A stretch of 64,000 nt of DNA from CAVZCC01 sp963773765 (GTDB lineage Bacteria > Actinomycetota > Acidimicrobiia > Acidimicrobiales > Microtrichaceae): assembly GCA_963773765.1 (NCBI GenBank), contig CAVZCC010000004.1, positions 1 to 64,000 on the forward strand, written 5' to 3'. Below the pieces are notes generated by a model. That model was not told where the DNA came from, did not search any database, and saw nothing but the letters and a program-made list of their open reading frames with translations. Positions 49,947 to 58,341 of this stretch are shown here, piece after piece. The number at the start of each line of letters is the position of its first letter. Within the stretch, counting starts at the first letter, position 1. Position numbers and translations under genes: made by a program.

Positions 49947-50737
49947 TGGCGGACATCGCGGCCAAGGACGTGAAGGCCCTCCGCGACGCCACCGGCGCCG
50001 GGATGATGGACTGCAAGAAGGCATTGGTGGAGGCCGAGGGCGACATGCAACGCGCCGCCCAGGTCCTGCGCCAGAAGGGCCTGAGCAAGGTCGCCACGCT
50101 GGAGGACCGGGAGAACAACCAGGGCGCCATCGCCATCGTGCGTGAGGGCAACACCGCCGCCATGGTGGAGCTCAAGGCGGAGACGGACTTCTCCGCCAAG
50201 GCCGAGGACTTCGTGGCGCTCGTCCAGCGCATGGCGGAGGCCGTCCTGGCCGACGGCGAGGACGCCGTCGCCACCCTCCAGGACGACCTGGACAGCCTCA
50301 AGATCGTCAAGAAGGAGAACATCGAGATCGGCAAGGTGGCCCGGTTCGCCGCCGCCGACGGCAACGTGCTGGACGCCTACCTCCACGTGCAGGACGGGCG
50401 CGGCACCAACGGCGTGCTGATCGAGATCGCCGGAGCGGACGAGGCCACGGCGCACGAGATCGCCCTGCACATCGCGTTCGCCAAGCCCACCGCGCTCGGC
50501 CGGGACGAGATCGACGGCGACCTGGTCGACACCGCCCGCGCCTCCTTCGAGGAGCTCACCCGCAAGGAGGGCAAGCCGGAGCAGGCCGTGCCCAAGATCG
50601 TGGAGGGGCGCCTCAACTCCTGGTACGCCGAGCGGGTGCTGCCCGAGCAGGGCCTCTTCGGAGAGAAGGAGACGGTCCAGGACAAGCTGGGCGAGGCCCG
50701 CATCGTCCGGTTCGCCCAGGCCGTCATCGGCGCCTGA
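49946..50737 (+). CDS. tsf: Elongation factor Ts
   Basis: A 263-residue guanine-nucleotide exchange factor for EF-Tu. UBA-like start VKALRDATGAGMMDCKKALVEAEGDMQRAAQ, then LRQKGLSKVATLEDRENNQG and the core VELKAETDFSAKAEDF, which contacts EF-Tu. The C-terminal helices end KLGEARIVRFAQAVIGA. Slightly shorter than E. coli Ts. Translationally coupled to rpsB by TGATG. Confidence 0.96.
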   Translation: MADIAAKDVKALRDATGAGMMDCKKALVEAEGDMQRAAQVLRQKGLSKVATLEDRENNQGAIAIVREGNTAAMVELKAETDFSAKAEDFVALVQRMAEAVLADGEDAVATLQDDLDSLKIVKKENIEIGKVARFAAADGNVLDAYLHVQDGRGTNGVLIEIAGADEATAHEIALHIAFAKPTALGRDEIDGDLVDTARASFEELTRKEGKPEQAVPKIVEGRLNSWYAERVLPEQGLFGEKETVQDKLGEARIVRFAQAVIGA

Positions 50738-50747
50738 GGCCGCTCCG

Positions 50748-51506
50748 GTGCACGACGAACACCCCGTGACCGACGCGGGCGGGCCGGCCCGCCGGCCCGC
50801 CCGCTGGTCCCGGGTCCTCATCAAGCTGTCCGGCGAGGCGTTCGCCGGCGGTGAGGGGTTCGGCATCGACGGAGAGGTCGTCACCGACCTGGCGGCGGAG
50901 ATCGTGGAGGTCAAGCAGACCTTCGACGTGGACGTCGCCGTGGTGGTGGGCGGCGGCAACATCTGGCGGGGGATGACGGGGGAGGGGGCCGGCATGGACC
51001 GGGCCCAGGCCGACTACATGGGCATGTTGGCCACCATCATCAACGCCCTCGCACTGCAGGAGACCCTGGAGCGGCTGGGCCAGCCCACCCGGGTGCAGAC
51101 CGCGATCCACATGGCGCAGCTGGCGGAGCCGTACATCCGGCGCCGGGCCATCCGCCACCTGGAGAAGGGCCGTGTGGTGATCTTCGCCGCCGGCACCGGC
51201 AACCCCTTCATGACCACGGACACCACGGCTGCGCTGCGGGCGGTGGAGATCGACGCCGAGGCCATCCTGATGGGCAAGAACGGCACCGACGGGATCTACA
51301 CCGCCGACCCCCGCACCGACCCGGCCGCAGAGCTGTTGTCCGAGGTCAGCTACATCGACGTGCTGAACCGTGGCCTCAAGGTCATGGACTCCACGGCCAT
51401 CTCGCTGTGCATGGACAACCGCCTGCCCATCTGCGTGTTCGACCTCATGGGCCGCAACGTCGGAGCGTTGCTGGCCGGCGAGCACGTCGGCACCGTCGTC
51501 TCCTGA
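50748..51506 (+). CDS. pyrH: Uridylate kinase
   Basis: A 252-residue hexameric UMP kinase. LIKLSGEAFAGGEGFGID is the phosphate-binding start, VAVVVGGGNIWRG and MDRAQADYMGMLATIINALAL the nucleotide site, IFAAGTGNPFMTTDTTAALRAVE and KNGTDGIYTADPRTDPAA the acceptor site. A GTG at 50748 or 50766 may start it; the second is equally close to the conserved core. It supplies UDP and is followed by frr, the standard rpsB-tsf-pyrH-frr order. Confidence 0.96.
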   Translation: MHDEHPVTDAGGPARRPARWSRVLIKLSGEAFAGGEGFGIDGEVVTDLAAEIVEVKQTFDVDVAVVVGGGNIWRGMTGEGAGMDRAQADYMGMLATIINALALQETLERLGQPTRVQTAIHMAQLAEPYIRRRAIRHLEKGRVVIFAAGTGNPFMTTDTTAALRAVEIDAEAILMGKNGTDGIYTADPRTDPAAELLSEVSYIDVLNRGLKVMDSTAISLCMDNRLPICVFDLMGRNVGALLAGEHVGTVVS

Positions 51507-51513
51507 CCGCCTC

Positions 51514-51551
51514 CCGGGGGACCCCCGGCGGTGCCCCCGTCGGCACGGGGG
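51514..51551 (+). other. Two GC-rich hairpins between pyrH and frr
   Basis: CCGGGGG-A-CCCCCGG (51514-51528), then CCCCCGT-CGGC-ACGGGGG (51534-51551). Strong stems without T-tracts; they may slow or partly end transcription before frr. Confidence 0.4.
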
Positions 51552-51597
51552 AGCGAGTCGCCCCGATGAACTCGTCGATGTGAAAGGCTGAACGCTG

Positions 51598-52167
51598 ATG
51601 AGCGAGGAGTTGATCGAGGCCGTCCTCACCGACGCCGCCGAGCACATGGACAAGGCCGTCACGCATGCCCGGGGCGAGTTCTCCGGCGTGCGCACGGGCC
51701 GGGCCACCCCGGCGTTGGTGGAGAAGTTGCCCGTCGAGTACTACGGCAGCAGCGTGCCCATGCAGCAGTTGGCCAGCTTCTCCGTGCCGGAGGCCCGCAT
51801 GCTCATGATCAACCCCTTCGACAAGGCGTCCGTGGCCGCGATCGAGCGGGCCATCCAGGATTCCAACCTGGGGCTCAACCCGTCCAACGACGGCGTGTCG
51901 ATCCGCCTGGCCTTCCCGCCGCTCACCGAGGAGCGACGCAAGGAGTTCGTCAAGCTGGTCAGGGCCAGGGCGGAGGACGCCCGCAACGCCGTGCGCGGCC
52001 TGCGGCGCGACGCCCGCAAGGACCTGGAGTCGCTCGAGAAGGGCGGCGACATCACCGAGGACGACCTGCGGCGGGCCGAGGCGGAACTGGACAAGATGAC
52101 CAAGCAGCACGAGTCCGAGATCGACGCGGCCCTGGAGGCCAAGACCGTCGAACTGCTGGAGGGGTGA
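51598..52167 (+). CDS. frr: Ribosome recycling factor
   Basis: A 189-residue RRF. MDKAVTHARGEFSGVRTGRA and PVEYYGSSVPMQQLASFSVPEARM are the conserved domain I/II blocks. LNPSNDGVSIRLAFPPLTEERRKEFVKLV and a final three-helix segment (ITEDDLRRAEAELDKMTKQH) follow. It splits the post-termination ribosome with EF-G. GAAAGG stands upstream of the ATG. Confidence 0.97.
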   Translation: MSEELIEAVLTDAAEHMDKAVTHARGEFSGVRTGRATPALVEKLPVEYYGSSVPMQQLASFSVPEARMLMINPFDKASVAAIERAIQDSNLGLNPSNDGVSIRLAFPPLTEERRKEFVKLVRARAEDARNAVRGLRRDARKDLESLEKGGDITEDDLRRAEAELDKMTKQHESEIDAALEAKTVELLEG

Positions 52168-52201
52168 CCGTTCTGCGCACGGGCCTGGTAGGAGGAGTGG
52201 C

Positions 52202-54020
52202 ATGACGGATCAGGATCAGCCCCAGGACGACGCCGCCGCGTCGGAGGACGGTCCCCGGACCGAGGGCGTCCGCATCATCGGCGCCCAGGAGGCGGCCGAG
52301 GCCGTCGGCCGCCCGGACGTCGCCCGCCGTCGCCGGCGCGGTGAGAAGCGCTTCGGCGACCGGCCGGACGAGCCGGAGCCCGCCTCGGACCTGCCCAAGA
52401 TCCGCATCTCCACCAGCGAGGCCGCCCCGGACGTCGCCGAGCCGGACCGGTTCGGCGCGATCCCGGTGGTTCGTCCCGGATCGCAGGAGCCCCGGTGGGC
52501 CGACGACGACGAGGGGTTCGTCGCACGTCCGGAGCAGGACGCCGGACGTTCCTACGGCCATGCCCGGGTGGTCGATGACGGGCCGGCCGAGGTCGTGGAG
52601 GATCCGGCCCCCGGGCCGGAGCCGGACGTGGCCGACTTCGTGTCCAGCGGGTGCCGGAGGCGGATCGCCGCGCAGCGGGTCCGACGGTGGTGGGTCCGGG
52701 TCCGGCGGGTTCGACGCCGGTGGGTTCGATGACGGCGGCTTCGAGGAGATCGCGGAGGAGGACTCGTTCGTCCTCCCGCACTGGACCGAGCCGCCGACCG
52801 GGCAGGTGCCCAAGGTGGTCATCGGGGAGGATGCGCCGGAGGAGGAGGGGCTGGCCGCATACGGCTCCCAGCCCCGCTGGCGTGACGAGGGGGAACGGAC
52901 CGTGGAGACCGACTTCGACGACCTGATCGACGACGGGCCCCGCCTGGGTGCGCTCGGTGGTGACCAGAGCTCCACCCGGGAGGAGGACGACGAGGAGATC
53001 GACTTCTTCACCGACGAGCCGGACGACCGGGATCCGCTGGAGGCCTTCGCGCCGGAGGAGCGGCCCTTCGGCGACGAGCGGCCGGCCCGCCGTCGGCGTC
53101 GCCCGCAGCCCGACGCCGGTCCCGACGACGGGGGACACGATGAGGGTGGCGGTCGTCCGCCCGGAGGGGGCGACCGCAACCTCCCGGTGGCCGTCGCGGT
53201 GGGCGTGGGCCTGGTCGCGCTGGGGCTGATCTGCTTCTCCCTCGGTGGCCTGGCCACCACGCTCCTGGCCTGTGTGGTCGTGGGCGCCGCGGCGTTCGAG
53301 TACTTCTCGGCCGTGCAGCAGAAGGGGTTCAACGCCGCCTCCATGCTGGGCATGGCGTCCGTCGTCGGCCTGTTGCTGGCCACCTACTTCGGCGGGCTCG
53401 GGGCGTACCCGATCGTGCTGACCCTCACCGTCGTCCTGGGCCTGCTCTGGTACCTCTGGGTCGCGCCGGGGGAGCATTCGGTCCGCAACCTGGGCATCAC
53501 CCTGCTCGGCATCATGTGGATCGGGTTCCTGGGATCGTTCGCCACCCTCTTCCTGGGGCTGGGCAAGGTCATCGAGGACGCCAATCCGAAGGTGACCTCC
53601 AACATCGGCATCGGCGTGCTCATCGCCGCGGTGATCGCGTCGGTGGCCCACGACGTGGGCGCCTACTTCGTCGGGCGGTTCATGGGCCAGACGCCGCTGT
53701 CCGCCGCCAGCCCCAACAAGACCATGGAGGGCCTGGCCGGCGGGGTGATCACCTCGCTGGTGGCGACCGTGGTGATCGTCGGCTTCGTGGGGATCGCCCC
53801 CATCGGCGGGAACATCTTCCGGGTCTTCGTCTTCGCCCTGCTCTGCGCCGTGGTGGCCCCGCTGGGGGACCTGTGCGAGTCGTTCATCAAGCGGGACCTG
53901 GGCATCAAGGACATGGGGTCGATCCTCCCCGGCCACGGCGGTGTGCTGGACCGGTTCGACGCCCTGCTGTTCGTGCTGCCGACCGCCTACTTCGTGACGA
54001 TCCTGTTCGAGATCTGGTGA
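52202..54020 (+). CDS. cdsA: Phosphatidate cytidylyltransferase CdsA with long acidic N-terminus, one-base frameshift
   Basis: Start ATG 52202 after a strong TAGGAGGAG. The first 310 residues or so are an Asp/Glu/Arg/Pro-rich disordered region. One base must be dropped from the GGG at 52649-52651 to pass from FVSSG to AGGGSPRSGSDGGG. The CdsA domain then has about eight membrane helices (ICFSLGGLATTLLACVVVG onward). Its signature is VAHDVGAYFVGRFMGQTPLS followed by SPNKTMEGLAGG, and it ends SFIKRDLGIKDMGSILPGHGGVLDRFDALL. It makes CDP-diacylglycerol, so an intact gene is expected and a sequencing error is likely. Confidence 0.9.
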
Positions 54021-54111
54021 ACCCGTCCGGCCGGGCCGCCCCGTGGCCCCCGCCGGCACCGTTCCCTGAGGCGGCGCTCCGCCCCGACGGTGGGGCCCTC
54101 GACGCCGTCGA

Positions 54112-54117
54112 TACCAT
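54112..54117 (+). promoter_or_regulatory. -10 box of dxr
   Basis: TACCAT, nine bases before the dxr ATG, with no ribosome-binding sequence between them. Confidence 0.35.
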
Positions 54118-54126
54118 GGGCGGGCC

Positions 54127-55281
54127 ATGACCACCGTCGCCGTCCTCGGCTCCACCGGGTCCATCGGGACCCAGACCCTGGAGGTCGTGGCGGCCGAGGC
54201 GGACCGGTTCGAGATCGTGGCCCTGGGGGCCGGGTCCAGCGTGGAGGCCCTGGCCGCCCAGGCCCGGGTGGTCCGTCCCCGCATGGTGGCCCTGGCCGAC
54301 GCCGGTCGCGCCGCCGAGCTCAAGGAGCTGTTGCCGCCCGGTGTGGCGCTGGAGGCCGGTCCCGACGCCCTGGCCGCCGCCGCCCTGGAGGCGGACGTGG
54401 TGGTCAACGGCGTGGTCGGCTTCGCCGGGCTCCCCGTCACCCTGGCCACGCTGGGGGCGGGCAAGCGGCTGGCCCTGGCCAACAAGGAGTCACTCATCGC
54501 CGCCGGCCCGGTGGTGCGCGCCGTGCGCGACACCCCGGGGGCGGAGCTGGTCCCGGTGGACAGCGAGCACTGCGCGGTGCACCAGTGCCTGCGGGCCTCG
54601 GACGGCACCCGCCGCCTGGCCGGGGTGGTGCTCACCGCCTCCGGCGGTCCGTTCCGGGGCCGCACCGCGGCCGACCTGGACGCGGTCACGGTCCAGGAGG
54701 CGCTCGCCCACCCGACGTGGAGCATGGGGCCCAAGATCACCGTGGACTCGTCCACCCTCATGAACAAGGGCCTGGAGGTGATCGAGGCCCACGAGCTGTT
54801 CGACGTGGACTACGACCGGATCCAGGTGGTGGTCCACCCGCAGTCCATCGTCCACTCGATGGCCGAGTACACCGACGGCGCCACCATCGCCCAGCTGTCC
54901 ATGCCGGACATGCGCCTGCCCATCGGGTACGCCCTGGCCTACCCGGACCGGATCGGCACGTCGTTCGGCTCCATGGACTGGACCACGGCGTCCACGCTCA
55001 CCTTCGAGCCACCGGACCGGGCCACCTTCGGCTGCCTGGACCTGGCCTACCAGGCCGGGCGCAGCGGGGGGACCGCGCCGGCCTGGCTGTCGGCCGCGAA
55101 CGAGGTCGCCGTCGATGCGTTCCTGGCCGGCCGCATCCGCTGGACCGGCATCGCCCGGATGCTGGAGGCAGCGCTGGGGCGTTGGGACGGAACGCCGGCC
55201 GACTCGCTCGCCGCCGTGCTCGACGCGGACGGCCGGGCCCGTGCCGTCGCCTCCGAGCTCCTGGAAGGGATCCCGTCATGA
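54127..55281 (+). CDS. dxr: 1-deoxy-D-xylulose 5-phosphate reductoisomerase
   Basis: A 384-residue NADPH-dependent enzyme, the committed step of the MEP isoprenoid pathway. NADPH loop LGSTGSIGTQTLEVV at 8-22; LANKESLIAAG; metal and substrate region VDSEHCAVHQCL, TASGGPFRG, THPTWSMGPK-like block (AHPTWSMGPKITVDSSTLMN) and HPQSIVHSMAEYTDG. The final helix block AANEVAVDAFLAGRIRW is normal. It overlaps the downstream M50 protease gene by four bases, the usual dxr-rseP-ispG order. Confidence 0.97.
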   Translation: MTTVAVLGSTGSIGTQTLEVVAAEADRFEIVALGAGSSVEALAAQARVVRPRMVALADAGRAAELKELLPPGVALEAGPDALAAAALEADVVVNGVVGFAGLPVTLATLGAGKRLALANKESLIAAGPVVRAVRDTPGAELVPVDSEHCAVHQCLRASDGTRRLAGVVLTASGGPFRGRTAADLDAVTVQEALAHPTWSMGPKITVDSSTLMNKGLEVIEAHELFDVDYDRIQVVVHPQSIVHSMAEYTDGATIAQLSMPDMRLPIGYALAYPDRIGTSFGSMDWTTASTLTFEPPDRATFGCLDLAYQAGRSGGTAPAWLSAANEVAVDAFLAGRIRWTGIARMLEAALGRWDGTPADSLAAVLDADGRARAVASELLEGIPS

Positions 55282-56885
55282 CGCTGGACCAGCGGCCGCC
55301 CTCGCCGGGCGGGAACGAGGGTGGCCACACCGGACAGGGTGGCACCGCGGAGGATCGGGCCCAGGAGTCCGCCGACCTGTCCGGGGTGATCGGGACCAAG
55401 TGGGGCCAGGTGTTCCGCCTGGCCGTCCTGGTGGGCCTGGTCGTGCTCCTCGGTGTCACCCGCGGCCTGCCCATCGTCATCGTCATCCTGGCCATCCTGT
55501 TGATGATCTTCCTGCACGAGCTGGGCCACTACCTGGCGGCGCGGTGGTCGGGCATGAAGGCGACGGAGTTCTTCATCGGGTTCGGACCCAAGATCTGGTC
55601 GTTCCAGCGTGGTGAGACCGAGTTCGGGCTCAAGGCGATCCCGGCGGGGGCGTACGTGCGCATCCTGGGCATGAACAACCTGGAGGAGGTCGACCCCGCC
55701 GACGAGCCCCGCACCTACCGCCAACAGCCCTTCCGGGCCCGCTTCAACGTGGCCGTGGCCGGTTCCGCCATGCACTTCGCGGTGGCGCTGCTCCTGTTGG
55801 TGGTCCAGTTCTCGTTCATCGGCCGGCCCGACGGCGACAAGTGGCAGATCGCGCAGGTCACCCCGGGCAGTGCCGCCGCTGCGGCAGGACTCCGCCAGGG
55901 TGACCGGATCGTCAGCTTCGACGGCGAGGCGGTGGGGGAGTACGCGGACTTCCGCTCCACCATCGGCTCCACCGAGCCCGGCCGGGTGGACGTGGTCGTC
56001 GACCGTGACGGCACCGAGACCACCCTGGCGGTGGACCTGTCCCGGCGGACCAAGGTCCTGGGCACCATCGGCGAGGATCTCGACCTGCTGGACAGCGGCG
56101 ACGGTGTGCGGGTGGGAGGCCTGTACCCCAACGGCGAGGCGGAGGGGTCCGGACTGGCCGAGGGCGCCGAGGTGGAGTCGATCAACGGCCGGTCGGTGGA
56201 CGGACTGGACGACGTCTCCGCGGCGGTGGCGGATTCAGCCGGGGGGGTCGTGGTGCTCACCACCACCCAGGACGGCACCACGGCCGAGCACCGCGTGGAC
56301 CTGGGCTCGGCCCTGTCCACCACCGAGCCTGCGGCCTTCCTGGGCGTGGGCAGGGCGCCGGTCCTCACCACCGAGTCCGTTCCCGTGGCGGTCGGCAGCT
56401 CCTTCGCCGAGTTCGGCCGGTCCATCGGCACCGCGGTGGTCGGCGTGGGCACGTTCCTGTGGCCGCCCAACATCTGGGAGTTCGTCACCTCGTCCACCGG
56501 GGAGCAGCAGGACGCGGCGTCCAGCCCCACGTTGGCGGAGAAGACCCCGGCCGCGGCCGGCGACCAGCGGCCGATCTCCATCGTGGGCATCGTGATGTTC
56601 GGCTCCGACGTCACGGCGGAGAACCTGTCCAACCTGATCGGCTTCCTGATCATGCTGAACATCTTCATCGGGGTGTTCAACCTCATCCCGCTGCTCCCGT
56701 TCGACGGCGGCCACGTGGCCATCGCGGTGTACGAGAAGGCCCAGGAGCTGCGTCGTCGCCAGCGCCAGCGCTACGTCGCCGACGTGTCGCGCATGTTGCC
56801 GGTGGCCTACGGGGTGATCATGGTGCTCGTGGTGGTCGGCGGCCTCGCCCTCTACCTCGACGTCACCCGCGGCGTGCCGTCCTGA
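55278..56885 (+). CDS. rseP: Site-2 (M50) membrane metalloprotease, RseP/Rip1-like
   Basis: A 535-residue intramembrane zinc protease. H80-E-x-x-H84 lies in IFLHELGHYLAARWSGMK. The third ligand motif is NLIPLLPFDGGHVA near the C-terminus. Two PDZ-like domains lie between: AQVTPGSAAAAAGLRQGDRIVSFDG and a second around VGGLYPNGEAEGSGLAEGAEVESING. Membrane helices at about 46-58, 64-79, 160-178, 455-475 and 510-530. It cuts anti-sigma factors or signal-peptide remnants. The N-terminal 40 residues are a disordered extension. ATG at 55278 overlaps the dxr stop. Confidence 0.93.
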   Translation: MTLDQRPPSPGGNEGGHTGQGGTAEDRAQESADLSGVIGTKWGQVFRLAVLVGLVVLLGVTRGLPIVIVILAILLMIFLHELGHYLAARWSGMKATEFFIGFGPKIWSFQRGETEFGLKAIPAGAYVRILGMNNLEEVDPADEPRTYRQQPFRARFNVAVAGSAMHFAVALLLLVVQFSFIGRPDGDKWQIAQVTPGSAAAAAGLRQGDRIVSFDGEAVGEYADFRSTIGSTEPGRVDVVVDRDGTETTLAVDLSRRTKVLGTIGEDLDLLDSGDGVRVGGLYPNGEAEGSGLAEGAEVESINGRSVDGLDDVSAAVADSAGGVVVLTTTQDGTTAEHRVDLGSALSTTEPAAFLGVGRAPVLTTESVPVAVGSSFAEFGRSIGTAVVGVGTFLWPPNIWEFVTSSTGEQQDAASSPTLAEKTPAAAGDQRPISIVGIVMFGSDVTAENLSNLIGFLIMLNIFIGVFNLIPLLPFDGGHVAIAVYEKAQELRRRQRQRYVADVSRMLPVAYGVIMVLVVVGGLALYLDVTRGVPS

Positions 56886-56931
56886 CCCGTCCCGGGCCTC
56901 CGGCGCGCCCGGGGGCGGGAAGGCCTGCGGG

Positions 56932-56937
56932 TAGCCT
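56932..56937 (+). promoter_or_regulatory. -10 box of ispG, probably leaderless
   Basis: TAGCCT, six bases before the ispG ATG; the transcript would begin at about the start codon. Confidence 0.4.
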
Positions 56938-56943
56938 GCGGCC

Positions 56944-58176
56944 ATGGACGCCGGTGCGCTGACCTTTCCCCGTCGACCGACCCGCCGCATCAACGTCGGC
57001 GACGTGGCGGTCGGTGACGGTGCGCCGGTCAGCATCCAGTCGATGACGACGACCAAGACCGCGGACGTCGAGGGGACGCTGCAGCAGATCTACGCGTTGG
57101 ACATGGCGGGCGTCGACATCGTGCGCTGCACCTGCAACGAGATGGAGGCGGCCGAGGGGCTGGCCCGGATCGTCCCCCGCAGCCCCGTCCCGGTCATCGC
57201 CGACATCCACCACCAGTACCGCATGGCCCTGGCCGCCATGGAGGCCGGCGTGCACGGACTCCGCCTGAACCCGGGCAACATCCGCAAGCCGGAGCACATC
57301 AAGGCGGTGGCCTCCGAGGCGCGGGACCGGGGCGTGCCCATCCGCATCGGGGTGAACGGCGGGTCGCTCGATCCGGAGCTGTACGACAGGTACGGCGGCC
57401 GGGTCACGCCGGAGGCGATGGTGGAGTCCGCGCTCAACGAGATCCGCTACTTCGACGAGGTCGGCTTCGACCTGATCAAGATCTCGGTCAAGGCGTCCAA
57501 CGTGCCGCTCATGATCGAGGCCTACCGGCAGCTGGCCGAGGTCACCGACCACCCCCTGCACCTGGGGGTCACCGAGGCCGGGCCGATGCCCGACGGGCTG
57601 ATCAAGGCCACCGCCGGCATCGCCACGCTGCTGGCCGAGGGCATCGGGGACACCATCCGGTACTCGCTCACCGCCGATCCCGTCGAGGAGGTCAAGGCGG
57701 CACGGGTGCTGCTGGAGGCGTACGGCCTGCGTGAGCGGACCAACGTCGACCTGATCGCCTGTCCGTCGTGCGGCCGGGCGGAGGTGGACGTCATCAAGGT
57801 GGCGGAGGACGCCCGAGACGCCTTTGCGGACAAGGAGCTCCCGCTGCAGATCGCGGTGATGGGCTGTGTGGTGAACGGGCCGGGCGAGGCCCGCGACGCC
57901 GACCTGGGCATCGCGGCGGGCCGCCACCGTGGCCACCTGTTCGTCAAGGGCGTCAACGTGGCGGTGGTCCCGGAGGACGAGATGGTCCCCACGCTGGTGG
58001 AGTGGGCCGAGTTCATCGCCGAACACGGCACGGACGCGGCGCTGGCCCGGGTGGACACGGAGAAGGCGCGCCGGGAGGCGGAGAAGGACCGCGCCGCACT
58101 GCTGGTCGAACAGGGCGACGACGCCAACGCCAGCGAGCAGCGGGTGGAGCTGATCCACAAGAAGTTCGACGCCTGA
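56944..58176 (+). CDS. ispG: 4-hydroxy-3-methylbut-2-enyl diphosphate synthase (IspG/GcpE)
   Basis: A 410-residue [4Fe-4S] enzyme of the MEP pathway. TRRINVGDVAVGDGAPVSIQ and SMTTTKTADVEGTLQQI open the TIM barrel, with VRCTCNEMEAAEGL and LRLNPGNIRKPE within it. The cluster ligands are the Cys residues in LIACPSCGRAEVDV and the Cys in MGCVVNGPGEARDAD. All are intact. A charged tail of about 40 residues ends the protein. It shares the neighbourhood with dxr and appears to have its own promoter. Confidence 0.97.
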   Translation: MDAGALTFPRRPTRRINVGDVAVGDGAPVSIQSMTTTKTADVEGTLQQIYALDMAGVDIVRCTCNEMEAAEGLARIVPRSPVPVIADIHHQYRMALAAMEAGVHGLRLNPGNIRKPEHIKAVASEARDRGVPIRIGVNGGSLDPELYDRYGGRVTPEAMVESALNEIRYFDEVGFDLIKISVKASNVPLMIEAYRQLAEVTDHPLHLGVTEAGPMPDGLIKATAGIATLLAEGIGDTIRYSLTADPVEEVKAARVLLEAYGLRERTNVDLIACPSCGRAEVDVIKVAEDARDAFADKELPLQIAVMGCVVNGPGEARDADLGIAAGRHRGHLFVKGVNVAVVPEDEMVPTLVEWAEFIAEHGTDAALARVDTEKARREAEKDRAALLVEQGDDANASEQRVELIHKKFDA

Positions 58177-58270
58177 GGGGCCCCGGGCCCGCCCGGTCCG
58201 GCCCCCACCCTGGGTGTCCGTCGTGGCCACGGAACGTGCGATTTCCTGCCGTTGGCGTAGGAAAAGTCAC

Positions 58271-58333
58271 CGCGACGTAAAGGTCGCGCTCCCGCGATCC
58301 GATTGAACCAGCGGATCTCAATCGCGCTGGGAG
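58271..58333 (+). promoter_or_regulatory. Structured 5' leader that can sequester the ribosome-binding site
   Basis: A hairpin CGCGAC (58271-58276), loop GTAAAG, GTCGCG (58283-58288), is followed at once by CTCCC (58289-58293), which pairs with GGGAG (58329-58333), the Shine-Dalgarno region of the gene at 58342. Inside it, GCGAT (58294-58298) pairs with ATCGC (58321-58325). An alternative inner stem is GATCCG (58296-58301) with CGGATC (58312-58317). Candidate cis-regulatory RNA; no known family recognised. Confidence 0.6.
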
Positions 58334-58341
58334 CAACACAC

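Noticed and set aside
52640..52660. Programmed frameshifting in cdsA
   Set aside because: No slippery heptamer or downstream pseudoknot was recognised; a single extra G in a GGG run is better explained as a sequencing error.
58271..58333. c-di-GMP-I (GEMM) or c-di-AMP (ydaO) riboswitch
   Set aside because: The GTAAAG loop resembles part of GEMM, but the second GEMM helix and its receptor sequence are missing, and the ydaO core is absent.
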